Notes: generated from the letters alone by a model not told the origin. Shown: positions 31,580 to 41,103, counted from the stretch's first letter. The stretch is 64,000 nucleotides of DNA from Acidobacteriota bacterium (GCA_020851835.1 JADZBZ010000167.1:56899-120898), one strand, 5' to 3'. Numbers and translations are program-made.

Positions 31580-34011
31580 GGACCGCGCGCATCCTCAAGG
31601 ACTATCGCGAGGCCGGCACCGTCAGCGGCCTGCTCGCGCTGTGGGGCTTCGTCGACGAGCACGCATTCTTGACGAAGGCCGGCGCGCTCGGCGTGGTCTA
31701 CCACCTTGAGGGCGCCGACTACGAGTGTCTCGACCATCTTGAACGCCGGACGATCGCGCACCGCTTCGAGCGTGCCCTGCGGCAGCTCGACGAGTCGTTC
31801 CGCGTCTATCAGTACCTGGTCAAGCGGTCCGCAGCGCCGATCCCGGCCGAGCACCACTCCCACCCGGTCGTCGACAGAGCACTCGCGGACCGCGTCGCGC
31901 ACTTCGACGCGAGACGCGACACCCTGTTCGAACTCGAATTGTTCATGGTCGTGCTGCACGAGGGCTGGACGGCCCGGCCGGCTCCCCGCCGTTCGGTTGT
32001 CGGCACGCTGAGGACGCCGCTGCTCACCGCCCGCCGGAGCCTCTCGGCCGGGCAGGCGGCGGCGACCCTCGACGCCGAACTCGCACGCGCGCTCGCCTTC
32101 CTCCACCAGAAGGCGGACGCCTTCGTGACGCAGTTTGCCGACGAAGTGCGGCCGACGCTCCTCTCCAAGAGAGAGGCATTCCGAATGCTGCGCCAGCTCG
32201 TGAACTACGCGCCGCACAAGGTCTCGTCAGCCACGTTGAAGCACGACACGCATCTCGACGTGTACCTGGCCGACTCGGGCATCGACTGCCATCGCGACCA
32301 TCTCGAGATCGACGACTACGCCGTCAAGGTCCTGACGATGAAGGAGCCGCCGGCACGGACGTTCGCGCACATGCTCGAGGAGCTGTATCGCGTCCCAAGC
32401 ACGCTTGTCGCGTGCCTCGAGTGGCAGCGCATCTCAAACGCGGCCATGCGCCGCGACGTTCGGACCCGGCAGCGCCACTTCTTCAACAAGCGAGTCTCGC
32501 TGATCAACTACGTCAGTCCGCAAACGCGGCCCGAGGAGATGCTGGTCGATGACTCGGCGAGCGCGACGGTCACCGAGCTCGGGCAGAGCCTGACGGAAAT
32601 GGAAGTACACGGGCGCTTCTTCGGCCGCTGCTCGCTGTCGGTCGTCGTCTACGACCGCGACCGCCGCCGGCTCGATCGGAGCGTCGCCGACTGCATCAAA
32701 GTCTTTGCCGGGCACGACGGAGCACTCTACGAGGAGAGTTACAACCTCTTGAACGCATGGCTCGCGGTCGTGCCCGGCAATGCCGCGCACAATCTTCGTC
32801 GGCTCCCTCTGCTCAACACGAACTGTGCCGATCTGAGCTTTCTGTTCTCGCTCCACACAGGCCAACGCTCCAGTCCCCACCTGGGGAACCGGCCCTGTCT
32901 GGCTGTGTTCGAAACCGAACATCAGACGCCGTACTTCTGGAACCTCCATCACGGCGACGTGGGCCACGCGCTCGTCCTTGGCGCCACTGGCAGCGGCAAA
33001 TCCTTCCTGCTCAACTTCATCGTCACGCACGCGCAGAAGTACGACCCCGTGACGGTCATCTTCGATCTCGGCGGCAGCTACGAGCGCCTGACGCGTCTGC
33101 TCGGCGGCAGCGTCTGGCGGATGGGGCTCGCGCATCGAGCGTTCACGATCAACCCGTTCTGCCTGGAGCCGACCGCGGAGCATCGCCACTTCCTGGTGTC
33201 GTTCGTCCGCGTCCTTCTGCAATCGGGCGCGCAGTACCGGGTCACCGCGCAGGATGACCGCGATCTGCACGAGGCGGTCGAGAACATCTACGCACTCGAC
33301 CCTTTGCAGCGTCGGCTGTTCACCCTGGCGAATCTGTTGCCCCGAACCCTGTCGACCCACCTTCACCGGTGGGTGCAGGGCGGACCGTATGAAGCGCTCT
33401 TCGACAACGTCGAGGACACCCTGACGTTTCAACGGCTCCAGTGCTTCGACTTCGAGGGGCTCGAGAAGTACCCGCTGCTGCTCGAACCGCTCCTGTTCTA
33501 CGTTTTGCACCGTGCCAATGCGTCGATCAGCGATGGCGACGTGGCGCGCCTCAAACTGTTCGTGCTGGACGAGGCGTGGCGCTTCGCACAGGACGGCACG
33601 ATCAAGGCGTACATCACCGAGGCGCTGAAAACCTGGCGCAAGCGGAATGCGGCCATGTTGCTGGCGACGCAGAGCAGCGAAGACTTCGCGGCATCCGATC
33701 TGCTGCGCACCGTCATCGAGAGCTGTCCGAGCCAGTTCTTTCTTGCCAACCCGGGCATGGATCTGGAGCGCGCGCGCCAGTTGTTCCACTTGAACCAGAC
33801 CGAGAGCGCGCTGATTGCGGCGTTGATCCCACGCCAGCAGGCCCTGCTCAAGCGTCCGGACGTGACGAAGGTCATCAACCTCCATGTCGACCCGGAGTCG
33901 GCATGGATCTACACACCTGGTCCGACAGACGGCGGCGCCGCCGCCGTGGCTGGAGCGGGGGCTGCCAACCGGCCATCAGCGGCACTCGCCGCGAAGGAGA
34001 ACCTGCGATGA
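31573..34011 (+). CDS. virB4: VirB4/TrbE-family secretion ATPase
   Basis: An 812-residue ATPase. The N-terminal ~400 residues form the CagE/VirB4 domain; Walker A is GATGSGKS at about residue 470; Walker B is LKLFVLDEAWRFAQD near 660; and LLATQSSEDF follows as the sensor/Q-loop. The ATG at 31573 overlaps the virB3 stop. Longer in-frame starts reach into virB3 and are rejected. It supplies energy for pilus assembly and substrate movement. Its C-terminus has a short Ala-rich tail. Confidence 0.92.
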   Translation: MVRTARILKDYREAGTVSGLLALWGFVDEHAFLTKAGALGVVYHLEGADYECLDHLERRTIAHRFERALRQLDESFRVYQYLVKRSAAPIPAEHHSHPVVDRALADRVAHFDARRDTLFELELFMVVLHEGWTARPAPRRSVVGTLRTPLLTARRSLSAGQAAATLDAELARALAFLHQKADAFVTQFADEVRPTLLSKREAFRMLRQLVNYAPHKVSSATLKHDTHLDVYLADSGIDCHRDHLEIDDYAVKVLTMKEPPARTFAHMLEELYRVPSTLVACLEWQRISNAAMRRDVRTRQRHFFNKRVSLINYVSPQTRPEEMLVDDSASATVTELGQSLTEMEVHGRFFGRCSLSVVVYDRDRRRLDRSVADCIKVFAGHDGALYEESYNLLNAWLAVVPGNAAHNLRRLPLLNTNCADLSFLFSLHTGQRSSPHLGNRPCLAVFETEHQTPYFWNLHHGDVGHALVLGATGSGKSFLLNFIVTHAQKYDPVTVIFDLGGSYERLTRLLGGSVWRMGLAHRAFTINPFCLEPTAEHRHFLVSFVRVLLQSGAQYRVTAQDDRDLHEAVENIYALDPLQRRLFTLANLLPRTLSTHLHRWVQGGPYEALFDNVEDTLTFQRLQCFDFEGLEKYPLLLEPLLFYVLHRANASISDGDVARLKLFVLDEAWRFAQDGTIKAYITEALKTWRKRNAAMLLATQSSEDFAASDLLRTVIESCPSQFFLANPGMDLERARQLFHLNQTESALIAALIPRQQALLKRPDVTKVINLHVDPESAWIYTPGPTDGGAAAVAGAGAANRPSAALAAKENLR

Positions 34012-34820
34012 GACGTTCGCTGACCGTGCTTGCCGTCCTGCTGTCCCTCGCCTTGTCGTCGCCGCCAGTCCGCGCCCAAGGCGCACGCCAAGTGACCTAC
34101 TCGCCGGAGTCCGTCGTGCCGCTGCGCGCGAAGCTTCGGTTTACGACGATGATCATCCTGCCCGAACAAGAGCAGATCCTCGACTTCGTCTGTGGGGACA
34201 AGGAGTTCTGGGCCGTCTCAGGCGCTCAGAATCTGGCGTATGTGAAGCCGGCCAAGGCCGGCGCCGTCACGAATCTCAACCTGGTGACGGCGAGCGGTCG
34301 GGTCTACTCGTTCGTGCTGACCGAAGGGACGGCGGAGCCCGATCTGAAGGTGTTCGTGCAGTTGGACGCCGCGACCGCCGCCGCGTCGGGCGCGCAGAAG
34401 TTCTACACCGCGCGCCAGGTCGAGGACTTGCAGCGCGAGATCGACGACGCCAGGCATGACGCGGAGGACGCGAGGAAGCAGCTCGAGGGCGCCCGATCGG
34501 AGGCGGCGAAGATAATCGAACAGCAGGTCGACGAATTTCGCGCGTCGTTTCCCACGAAGCTCCAGTTTCCGTATCGGTTCAAGGCGCATCAGCGTCCGTT
34601 CAACGTCTCCGCCATCTTCACAGACGGTCGCTTCACCTATATCCGCGCTGAGGCATCGGAACTGCCGGCGCTGTACGAGGTCGTGAGCGACGGGCGAGGG
34701 ACGTCTCCGAACCTCGTGAATTTCCAGGTCGAGCAGGGCCTCTATATCGTGCCGAAAGTGCTGGACCGGGGATACATGGCGATCGGCAAAGACAAGCTCA
34801 CGTTCGAGATCGGCCAGTGA
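34008..34820 (+). CDS. virB9: VirB9/TrbG-family outer-membrane core protein
   Basis: A 270-residue protein with a cleavable signal peptide (ending VRAQG, about residue 24). Residues ~30-120 form the VirB9 N-terminal beta-domain (RFTTMIILPEQEQILDFVCGDKEFW), a middle coiled coil (VEDLQREIDDARHDAEDARKQLEGA, around 140-170) is unusual in length, and PFNVSAIFTDGRFTYIRAEASELPALYEV is the C-terminal CagX domain. It overlaps virB4 (ATGA) and virB10 (GTGA). Confidence 0.85.
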   Translation: MRRSLTVLAVLLSLALSSPPVRAQGARQVTYSPESVVPLRAKLRFTTMIILPEQEQILDFVCGDKEFWAVSGAQNLAYVKPAKAGAVTNLNLVTASGRVYSFVLTEGTAEPDLKVFVQLDAATAAASGAQKFYTARQVEDLQREIDDARHDAEDARKQLEGARSEAAKIIEQQVDEFRASFPTKLQFPYRFKAHQRPFNVSAIFTDGRFTYIRAEASELPALYEVVSDGRGTSPNLVNFQVEQGLYIVPKVLDRGYMAIGKDKLTFEIGQ

Positions 34821-36157
34821 CGGGGGACGACATGCGCCGCGACTCAGAGGAGCGAGCGAATCAGCCGGACGCCTCCGAACCGACCAGCGCCATCCGGGAC
34901 CGACGTGTGCCGCCGCGTGGCGTCCTGCCGCGACACGTGCAGATGTGGGTCATGGTCGCGATTGCAGTCGTGATCCTCGCCATCATCTTCCTCACCGGCC
35001 AGTCGCAGCCAACGCCGCGGTCGATTTCGAGCGCGCGGCCTGCGGAACCGAACCTGGTTTCACCCGAACGCGTACGCAGTTACGAGCAGGCACTGGCCGC
35101 CGAGGCCGAGCGACAGCAGCAGCAGGTCGCGCGCAATCAGGCGCAGACCACGCCCAAGGCGCGTGCCGGCGCGACAACCGGTGCGCCGGCGGCCGACCCA
35201 CTGACCGACGAGCAGCGGCGCCGCGAGTATCAGAGCCTCTTCGCCGACAATCTCGTCCTCAGCCGACGCCCCGATGCCCGGCAGTCGTTTGCCGGTCCCG
35301 CGGTGGTCCCAGGGCCGGCAAGTGCGCAGCCGTCGGGCGCACCGGCCGACCTGGCGCTGCTTCAACAGGTGCTGCAGATGGCGGCGCGCCCGCAGCAGCC
35401 AGCCGGAGGCGCGGCGCCCGCCCCGCAACGTCTGCCGGCTCCAATCGCGCCTCCGGCGACCGAGCCGACAGCGTCGGCCGCGGCAGCTTCACCAGTCCAC
35501 GCGATCAACACGACGGGCGAAGCGAGCGTAGCATCGTCGCCACGCGAGACCGGCCCGATCCCAGCCGGCGCGCATGACACGCGCCTGCTGGAGGGCACCA
35601 TCATCGAGACCGTGCTCCTGAACCGGCTGGACGGCACGTTTGCCGGCCCGGTGACCTGCCTTGTCACGACGCCGGTCTATTCCCACGATAGGCAGTCGGT
35701 CGTCATTCCGGCCGGCGCCCGCGTCCTCGGCGCATCGTCGCCCGTGCAAACGTGGGGCGACTCGCGTTTGGCCGTGAGCTTCCATCGGCTCGTGATGCCC
35801 GATGGGCGGACGTACAGCCTCGATCGTTTCAAAGGGTTGAACCAGATCGGCGACACCGGACTGAAGGACAGCGTGAACCGACACTACTGGCAGGTCTTCG
35901 GCGCCTCGCTCGCCATTGGTGCGATTTCGGGCCTCGCGCAGTATGGAGCGCGGTCCGGATTCGACTCCTACACGTTCGGTGACTCCTATCGGCAGGCCGC
36001 CGGCTCGAGCCTGGCGAGTTCGACCGGGCGTGTTCTGGACCGGTACCTCAACGTGCTGCCGACCATCACGATTCACGAGGGCTACCGGATCAAGGTCTAT
36101 CTGACGAATGACCTCGACTTGCCGATCTACGAGCCGGTTTCCGGAGGTGTCCGATGA
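34817..36157 (+). CDS. virB10: VirB10/TrbI-family protein
   Basis: A 446-residue protein: a short cytosolic part, one membrane helix (MWVMVAIAVVILAIIFLTG, about residues 43-61), a long Pro/Gln/Ala-rich periplasmic linker (residues ~65-250) and the TrbI C-terminal domain (LLEGTIIETVLLNRLDGTFAGPV ... VVIPAGARVLGASSPV ... INPFKGLNQ-like LDRFKGLNQIGDTGLKD). The GTG at 34817 overlaps virB9; the ATG at 34832 is an alternative. It spans both membranes and links the ATPases to the outer core. Confidence 0.88.
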   Translation: MTGDDMRRDSEERANQPDASEPTSAIRDRRVPPRGVLPRHVQMWVMVAIAVVILAIIFLTGQSQPTPRSISSARPAEPNLVSPERVRSYEQALAAEAERQQQQVARNQAQTTPKARAGATTGAPAADPLTDEQRRREYQSLFADNLVLSRRPDARQSFAGPAVVPGPASAQPSGAPADLALLQQVLQMAARPQQPAGGAAPAPQRLPAPIAPPATEPTASAAAASPVHAINTTGEASVASSPRETGPIPAGAHDTRLLEGTIIETVLLNRLDGTFAGPVTCLVTTPVYSHDRQSVVIPAGARVLGASSPVQTWGDSRLAVSFHRLVMPDGRTYSLDRFKGLNQIGDTGLKDSVNRHYWQVFGASLAIGAISGLAQYGARSGFDSYTFGDSYRQAAGSSLASSTGRVLDRYLNVLPTITIHEGYRIKVYLTNDLDLPIYEPVSGGVR

Positions 36158-36948
36158 TGCGTCGCATTCTTCGTCCCGTCGCCGCCGTCGTCGCGGCCCT
36201 TCTGCTCGTCGTCTCGGTTCCCCGCCCGGCGCGGGCTCAGGCGTACGACTTCCTCGTGTACGACGACGCGAACTGGTACGAGGCACTGCTGCAGCTCATC
36301 CAGTTCGTCGAGCAGTTCCGGTTTCTGCTGCAGCAGGCCAAGCGCCTGCCGGTGGACATGGCCACGCGCTATCACGGGCATTCCGTCGACTGGACGTTCC
36401 ACGACCTCGAGTCAGGCCTGCTGTACGCACAGCGAATCCTCGGCGCCCTGAACACGGGCGATCCGACCGGCTCAGCCTATCGCCAGGTCGTGGAGCCCCT
36501 CGACGTGCCAACCGACATCGTTGGCCGCATGCCGGCGACCCTGCAACGCCGGCTGACGGATGCCTATGCGGCCATCGAGATGGCCGACAGCGTCTCGGAG
36601 TTGGCCGTCGATCAGATGGGCGCCATGCGGACAGAAGGTCCCGTAGATGAGCAGGTGGCGAAGGACATGGAGAAGGACGCCGTCTCGACGAACGACGACT
36701 ACCACACGCAGACAGCGCTCCTGAACAAGATCAACGCTGCGACCGTGCTCGGTTTGCGCATGCAGGATCACGTGAGCAAGGCCCTCATGAGCACGCTCGA
36801 GCAGATGATCGTGGCCAACCAGCGGCAACGGGACGCCGAGGCGCAACTCATGAACGCCACGATCTACCAGTGGCGGTACGGCCAGGCGTACGGTGCGGAC
36901 CTCTTCCGGAACACCGCAGCCAACATCGACGGCTGGCGGATCCAGTAG
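36154..36948 (+). CDS. VirB5/TrbJ-like protein
   Basis: A 264-residue secreted protein: a signal peptide ending ARAQA (about residue 30), then mostly helical sequence with Gln-rich helices (LLQLIQFVEQFRFLLQQAKR) and a C-terminal LEQMIVANQRQRDAEAQLMNATIYQWR. This matches the TrbJ/VirB5 pattern of a small pilus-tip adhesin. It overlaps virB10 (ATGATG). Assignment rests on position and helix layout more than on a strong motif. Confidence 0.7.
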   Translation: MMRRILRPVAAVVAALLLVVSVPRPARAQAYDFLVYDDANWYEALLQLIQFVEQFRFLLQQAKRLPVDMATRYHGHSVDWTFHDLESGLLYAQRILGALNTGDPTGSAYRQVVEPLDVPTDIVGRMPATLQRRLTDAYAAIEMADSVSELAVDQMGAMRTEGPVDEQVAKDMEKDAVSTNDDYHTQTALLNKINAATVLGLRMQDHVSKALMSTLEQMIVANQRQRDAEAQLMNATIYQWRYGQAYGADLFRNTAANIDGWRIQ

Positions 36949-36971
36949 GGCCACGAAGGAGAGCAGCAGAC

Positions 36972-37802
36972 ATGCCTCCGGTCACCGGCTATGACCCGAT
37001 TGGCACGGTGCAGCAAGCCATTGCGTCCCTGCTTACGACGCAGGAACCGGCGTTCCTGGGCATCGGCAACCGCATGTTCCTGGCATTCGCCGCGATCCTG
37101 CTGTCCTGGCAGGGCATCCGCATGATGCTGGCGTGGCGCGAGTCCGGCGAGCACATGTACTCGTTCGCGAAGCTCCTGTTGTTCATCTCATTCGGCTACG
37201 CGATGATTGCCTATTACGCGTCCCCGATTCCGGGCATCGGCAGCTCATTTTCGTCGCTGATCACGGACCAGTCGATGTACCTGGCTCGGCTGATTAGCGC
37301 GCAATCGATCCAGAACGCGCAGGAGAGTCTGAACAGCCTCTGGAATGCCCTCGAGCAGCCGGACGCCTGGTCAATCCTGGCGAATCTTCTCTACTGGACG
37401 CTCTTGATCGTGATCGCACTGGCTCAGTTCGCGCTCCTGTTCGTGGTGTCTTTCGCGATGATCGCGACCGCCGTCTGCGCGCTCGTTGGGCCCCTCTTCG
37501 TGCCCTTCTTCATCGTGCCGACGCTCGAATGGCTGTTCTGGGGATGGCTGAAGTCGTTCATCCAGTATTCCTTCACGCTGGTGATCGCCAACGCCTTCAT
37601 CTTCGTCTTCGAGCGGTTCCTCAGCCGCTACCTGCAGACCCTGCCGCCCGGTCTGCGCCTCGAGGAACAGCTCTTGTACGGCGTCCACGCCGTGATGATA
37701 CTGATGACATTCACCGTCGGCGTGCTGCTCGTTCCGTCCCTGACCAGTTCGATTTTCTCGGGCCGGGCGGGCGAAGCCGTTACGCCGGCGCGCCTTTGGT
37801 AG
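36972..37802 (+). CDS. virB6: VirB6/TrbL-family polytopic membrane protein
   Basis: A 276-residue protein with about six membrane helices; a central run (LLYWTLLIVIALAQFALLFVVSFAMIATAVCALVGPLFVPFFIVP) and FLSRYLQTLPPG before the last helix are typical of TrbL/VirB6. The N-terminal part is short and no long C-terminal extension is present. The ATG at 36972 is preferred; an in-frame start at 36870 overlaps the gene before. Confidence 0.82.
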   Translation: MPPVTGYDPIGTVQQAIASLLTTQEPAFLGIGNRMFLAFAAILLSWQGIRMMLAWRESGEHMYSFAKLLLFISFGYAMIAYYASPIPGIGSSFSSLITDQSMYLARLISAQSIQNAQESLNSLWNALEQPDAWSILANLLYWTLLIVIALAQFALLFVVSFAMIATAVCALVGPLFVPFFIVPTLEWLFWGWLKSFIQYSFTLVIANAFIFVFERFLSRYLQTLPPGLRLEEQLLYGVHAVMILMTFTVGVLLVPSLTSSIFSGRAGEAVTPARLW

Positions 37803-37813
37803 GAGTTCGAACC

Positions 37814-37951
37814 ATGCCGCTTCTTCGGTCAAGGACCCGTGTTCACCGCATGAGGCTTCGCTTCGGCATTGCGTTCTACGCGGTCATTGCCGTCTGGACC
37901 CTGGTGTTCGCCGGCATCGTGGCCGGGCACTACTGGCTCGGATGGTGGTGA
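37814..37951 (+). CDS. Small single-helix membrane protein of the T4SS operon
   Basis: A 45-residue protein with one membrane segment (FGIAFYAVIAVWTLVFAGIVAGHYWLG) after an arginine-rich start. Its ATG follows a TAGGAG site 11 bp upstream and it sits between virB6 and virB8 on the same strand. It is too short for homology. It has no lipobox, so it is not a VirB7 lipoprotein. Confidence 0.55.
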   Translation: MPLLRSRTRVHRMRLRFGIAFYAVIAVWTLVFAGIVAGHYWLGWW

Positions 37952-37965
37952 GGAGGGGGAGAGCG

Positions 37966-38670
37966 ATGGATGCCCACGTGCCTCCGCACGAGCCACCCTA
38001 CGAGCCGGCGCCGATCGAAAACGCACGCCGGCAGTACGTCGAGCTGTTCGGGTCGGCGCTCGTGATGAACACATACCTGAAGATCGCCCTGCTGTGCGTG
38101 TCGCTGGTCGCCGTCGGCCTGCTCGTGCTGAACTTCCGGACCGTCAGCAAGTACGAGCACCTCAAGCCGCTGGTCATCCGGATTGACGACGTCGGCCGGG
38201 CGCAGGCGGTCCAGTACGACACACTGACGTACCGCCCGCAGGGTCAAGCACCCGAGCTGAAGTACTTCCTGACGCAGTTCGTTGCCATGCACTTCGCCCG
38301 CATGCGGGCGACCGTCCAGGAGCGGTACGGCGAGTCCCTGTACTTCCTGGACAGCGCCCTGGCCGACGCCACGATTGCCCAGAACCAGCGCTCGCAGCCC
38401 ATTGAAGGCTTCCTGGCCGGGAATGGCGATGAGGTCGATGTCCAGGTCAAGAACGTCACGCTGGACGAGCTCAAGGCCGCCCCGTATCGGGCGACCGTGG
38501 ACTTCGAGAATGTCTATTACGCGCCGGGCGGCCGGCAGGAGAAGAAGCGCGAGACCTTCGTCGCGCAGCTGACGTTCGTCCTGCGCGACCAGATTCCCAA
38601 CGCCCTGATTCCGGTGAATCCCCTCGGCCTCACCATCACGTACTTCCGTGTCGATCAGGCCTTTCAATGA
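37966..38670 (+). CDS. virB8: VirB8/TrbF-family protein
   Basis: A 234-residue bitopic protein: a cytosolic start (ENARRQYVELFGSALVMNTYLK), one membrane helix (IALLCVSLVAVGLLVLNF) and a periplasmic VirB8 domain (VGRAQAVQYDTLTYRP, ... FLTQFVAMHFARMRATVQERYGESLYF ... LDELKAAPYRATVDFENVYYAPGG). The ATG at 37966 follows AGGAGGGGG. VirB8 nucleates assembly of the secretion channel. Confidence 0.85.
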   Translation: MDAHVPPHEPPYEPAPIENARRQYVELFGSALVMNTYLKIALLCVSLVAVGLLVLNFRTVSKYEHLKPLVIRIDDVGRAQAVQYDTLTYRPQGQAPELKYFLTQFVAMHFARMRATVQERYGESLYFLDSALADATIAQNQRSQPIEGFLAGNGDEVDVQVKNVTLDELKAAPYRATVDFENVYYAPGGRQEKKRETFVAQLTFVLRDQIPNALIPVNPLGLTITYFRVDQAFQ

Positions 38671-38963
38671 TCGCCAACAGCGCGTTCCTCGCCGCGATGG
38701 TCCTCATGCTGGTGCTCTTCGTCGTCATGGGCCAGCTCGAGTTCCTGGCGACGTACAGGCGGCTGATCTTTGGCCAGTACCTCTGGACCATCGTCGGCGC
38801 CGTCGTCCTGGTCTACCTGAATCTCTTCGCCTGCTTCTATCTGGCCGCTCGGGCTCTCTTTCTGAAAGACACTGGCCGCAAGCTGGCCCATGTCGAGAAG
38901 CTTCTGCAGACGCAGGACACCATCGCGCGCGACCTCTCCGAGCGCATCGCCAAGGATGAATAG
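38667..38963 (+). CDS. Small membrane protein of the T4SS operon
   Basis: A 98-residue protein with two hydrophobic helices (AAMVLMLVLFVVMGQLEF and TIVGAVVLVYLNLFACFYLAARALFL) and a charged helical tail (VEKLLQTQDTIARDLSERIAKD). It overlaps virB8 (ATGA) and ends 2 bp before the next gene. No named family was recognised. It may be an inner-membrane accessory of the channel. Confidence 0.65.
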   Translation: MIANSAFLAAMVLMLVLFVVMGQLEFLATYRRLIFGQYLWTIVGAVVLVYLNLFACFYLAARALFLKDTGRKLAHVEKLLQTQDTIARDLSERIAKDE

Positions 38964-38965
38964 CC

Positions 38966-39853
38966 GTGTCCCGCGACGGCCGCTCCGACGCCCGCAGCGA
39001 TGGCCGTGACGCTGCGCCAGACCGAACGGCCGGTCGCGCCGGTGAGCGGTCGCTTGGCGTCCGCATGGACCGCCTGTCGCTGCCGCGCGGCCAGGACCGA
39101 CAGCCCGTCCGCGTGAAGGATCGCGAGTACCGCCTCAGAGAGTCTGAGGCGCGAGCGCTCGCCACCGTCGGCACATTTCGCGTGGTTCGTGCAGACGACC
39201 TTCAGCCCGTCCGGTCGTCGCGTGACGCCTGGAGCGGCGACCTGCGGTCGCTCGCTGAGCAGGGCCTCGTGGACCTCCGCACCGTCGAAGTCAATCGCGA
39301 GCCGATTGCGGTCGTGGTGCTCACCCACGAAGGCAAGCGGGTGCTCGAAGCCCACCGGACACCGTCCGACCGACCGGCGCAGGCGTTCCACGCAGGCCTG
39401 GTCAAGCCACGGGAAATCGCGCACGACGCGCAGCTATATCGACTGTATCGGGCCGCGTCGGACGAGATCGAGGCCGACGGCGGACAGGTGACGCGGGTGG
39501 TGCTCGACTACGAACTGAAGCGCGACTACCAGACGTTCCTCAATCGCCCAGACCGACCCGAGGGTCGCGACCATCACGAGGACGTCGAGGCCTTCGCCGA
39601 CGCGGCCAAACTGCGCGTCATTGACGGCCACCTGGAACTGCCGGACCTGCGGATCGAGTACGAGACGCCCGATGGCCGCATCGAACATCGCGACGTCGAG
39701 CTGGTGACGGAGCACTATTCCCGGAGCCAGCTCGCCGGGAAGGTTGCGGCCGGCTTCGCGCTCTACCGCGCGGCTGGTGCCGGCCGGGGCCATGGCCAGG
39801 GGACCCGGCGCGGCGGCACGCCGTTCGATCCTCATCACCTGGAGCGCCTCTGA
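38966..39853 (+). CDS. Replication-relaxation (Replic_Relax)-like protein
   Basis: A 295-residue basic protein. Residues ~55-115 read as a winged helix (RESEARALATVGTFRVVRADDLQ ... RSLAEQGLVDLRTVEVNREPIAVVVLTHEGKRVL). Residues ~145-265 are a nuclease-fold-like region, with REIAHDAQLYRLYRAASDEIEADGG, LPDLRIEYETPDGRIEHRDVELVTEHYSRSQLAGKVAAGF. This order fits Replic_Relax (PF13814), a relaxase-accessory family, though I cannot verify it. If true it may be the nicking partner of this element, whose classic relaxase is absent. Confidence 0.5.
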   Translation: MSRDGRSDARSDGRDAAPDRTAGRAGERSLGVRMDRLSLPRGQDRQPVRVKDREYRLRESEARALATVGTFRVVRADDLQPVRSSRDAWSGDLRSLAEQGLVDLRTVEVNREPIAVVVLTHEGKRVLEAHRTPSDRPAQAFHAGLVKPREIAHDAQLYRLYRAASDEIEADGGQVTRVVLDYELKRDYQTFLNRPDRPEGRDHHEDVEAFADAAKLRVIDGHLELPDLRIEYETPDGRIEHRDVELVTEHYSRSQLAGKVAAGFALYRAAGAGRGHGQGTRRGGTPFDPHHLERL

Positions 39854-40863
39854 TGATGACGCTCGACGACCGCGCAGGGGCGCTCGAGCCCTTCGGTTTC
39901 AGCCCTCGCCAGGCGCGGTTTCTGGCGATGGCGGCCCTGCATAGCGGGTACTGCCTCCGGCGCCAGTACGCCGCCTACGCCGGCGTTCGCTACGGCAAGA
40001 ACGTGCGCGACTTTCTGGACTCACTGGTGGATCGGCGACTCGCGGAGCGCTTCACCGTGCGCGCGGACCGAGGCCACGTGTATCACGTGTGTTCGCGGAC
40101 GGTGTATCGCGCGCTCGGGCAGGAGGACAACCGGAACCGGCGTGAGGCGAGCGCCGCGGCGATTGCCCGGAAGGTCATGCTTCTCGACTTCGTCCTGGCA
40201 CACAGCGACGTGGAATGGCTCGCGACCGAGGCCGACAAGCTGGATCTCTTTGCCGACCGGTTCGACGTGCCGCGGCCCGACCTGCCTCAGCGGGCGTACG
40301 CCAGCTCACGGCCCGAAGGCGGACCGACCGTCCGCTTCTTCCCTCACAAGCTGCCCGTCGCGGTCGTCGGCGACCCCCCGATCGCGCAGTTCGTCTACTC
40401 GGCGGCCGAGCACGTCGGCGGTGGTTTTGACGCATTCCTGCAGGACCATGCCGGTCTGTTCGGTCACCTGGCCGCGTGGACGGTCCTGGTCATCGGCCCG
40501 CCAGGCCTGCCGGCGCTCACCACGTGTGAGGCCGCGTTCGAGCGGTTTCTCGCGAAGCCCACCGTCGGCCTCGTCCTCCGATCGGATGACCTCCGGTGGT
40601 ACGTCACCACGCGCAAGGCGGTCGATGCCGGCGAACTCGCCCGGCTGTCCGTCACCGACATCAACCGCTTCCGTGCGCTTCGGGAGAAGTTCCGCGGCCC
40701 CGCGTTCGACGCGGTCTACCGTGACTGGCTGCAGCGGGGTGACACGGTCCTCGCGGGTCCGGACCGCGCGTCGCACGCGCCGCGTCGCAGCGTCGGTCGT
40801 CTGGTAGTCGAGACACTGCGATTCGACTACAGCCAATTCGGATCGCTCCCGGGGGTCGCATGA
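39853..40863 (+). CDS. Conserved hypothetical protein of the conjugative region
   Basis: A 336-residue protein. Its first ~75 residues (SPRQARFLAMAALHSGYCLRRQYAAYAGVRYGKNVRDFLDSLVDRRLAERF) look like a winged helix-turn-helix resembling the domain in the gene before, with which it overlaps by one base. The remainder (HVGGGFDAFLQDHAGLFGHLAAWTVLVIG ... TTRKAVDAGELARLSVTDINRF) is not recognised. Its coupling suggests that it works with the Replic_Relax-like protein on DNA processing. No catalytic motif was found. Confidence 0.6.
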   Translation: MMTLDDRAGALEPFGFSPRQARFLAMAALHSGYCLRRQYAAYAGVRYGKNVRDFLDSLVDRRLAERFTVRADRGHVYHVCSRTVYRALGQEDNRNRREASAAAIARKVMLLDFVLAHSDVEWLATEADKLDLFADRFDVPRPDLPQRAYASSRPEGGPTVRFFPHKLPVAVVGDPPIAQFVYSAAEHVGGGFDAFLQDHAGLFGHLAAWTVLVIGPPGLPALTTCEAAFERFLAKPTVGLVLRSDDLRWYVTTRKAVDAGELARLSVTDINRFRALREKFRGPAFDAVYRDWLQRGDTVLAGPDRASHAPRRSVGRLVVETLRFDYSQFGSLPGVA

Positions 40864-40945
40864 GGGGCCAGCGCGTCCACGTCACGGTGGCCCCGGCGGT
40901 GGCCCTCGCGTCGGCCCCGGCGCTGGCCCTGCTTCCTGTTCCAGA

Positions 40946-40967
40946 GGCCGACCAGTCCAGGTCGGCC
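40946..40967. repeat. 8-bp inverted repeat in the non-coding region
   Basis: GGCCGACC and GGTCGGCC around a 6-nt loop. Confidence 0.5.
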
Positions 40968-41006
40968 CCAGCGGCGGCGGGCGCGGCGGGGGCTGGTTCA
41001 CAGGCG

Positions 41007-41103
41007 GCGGGCGAAGGGGGAGCGACCCCGCTCTCCGACTGGCTGTCGCGCCCGGGCTGCGCCCAGCGCGCTCGCCTTGCGGGGTCGCTCCCCCTTCGCC
41101 CGC
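41007..41103. repeat. Perfect 23-bp inverted repeat with 51-nt loop
   Basis: Arms at 41007-41029 and 41081-41103 are exact complements (core GCGAAGGGGGAGCGACCCC). The loop itself is GC-rich with smaller internal pairings. It is far longer than a terminator and fits an oriT-like, att-like or miniature-element structure. Confidence 0.75.

Noticed and set aside
32434..33885. A 483-codon minus-strand frame inside virB4
   Set aside because: virB4 on the other strand has all ATPase motifs; this is a shadow.
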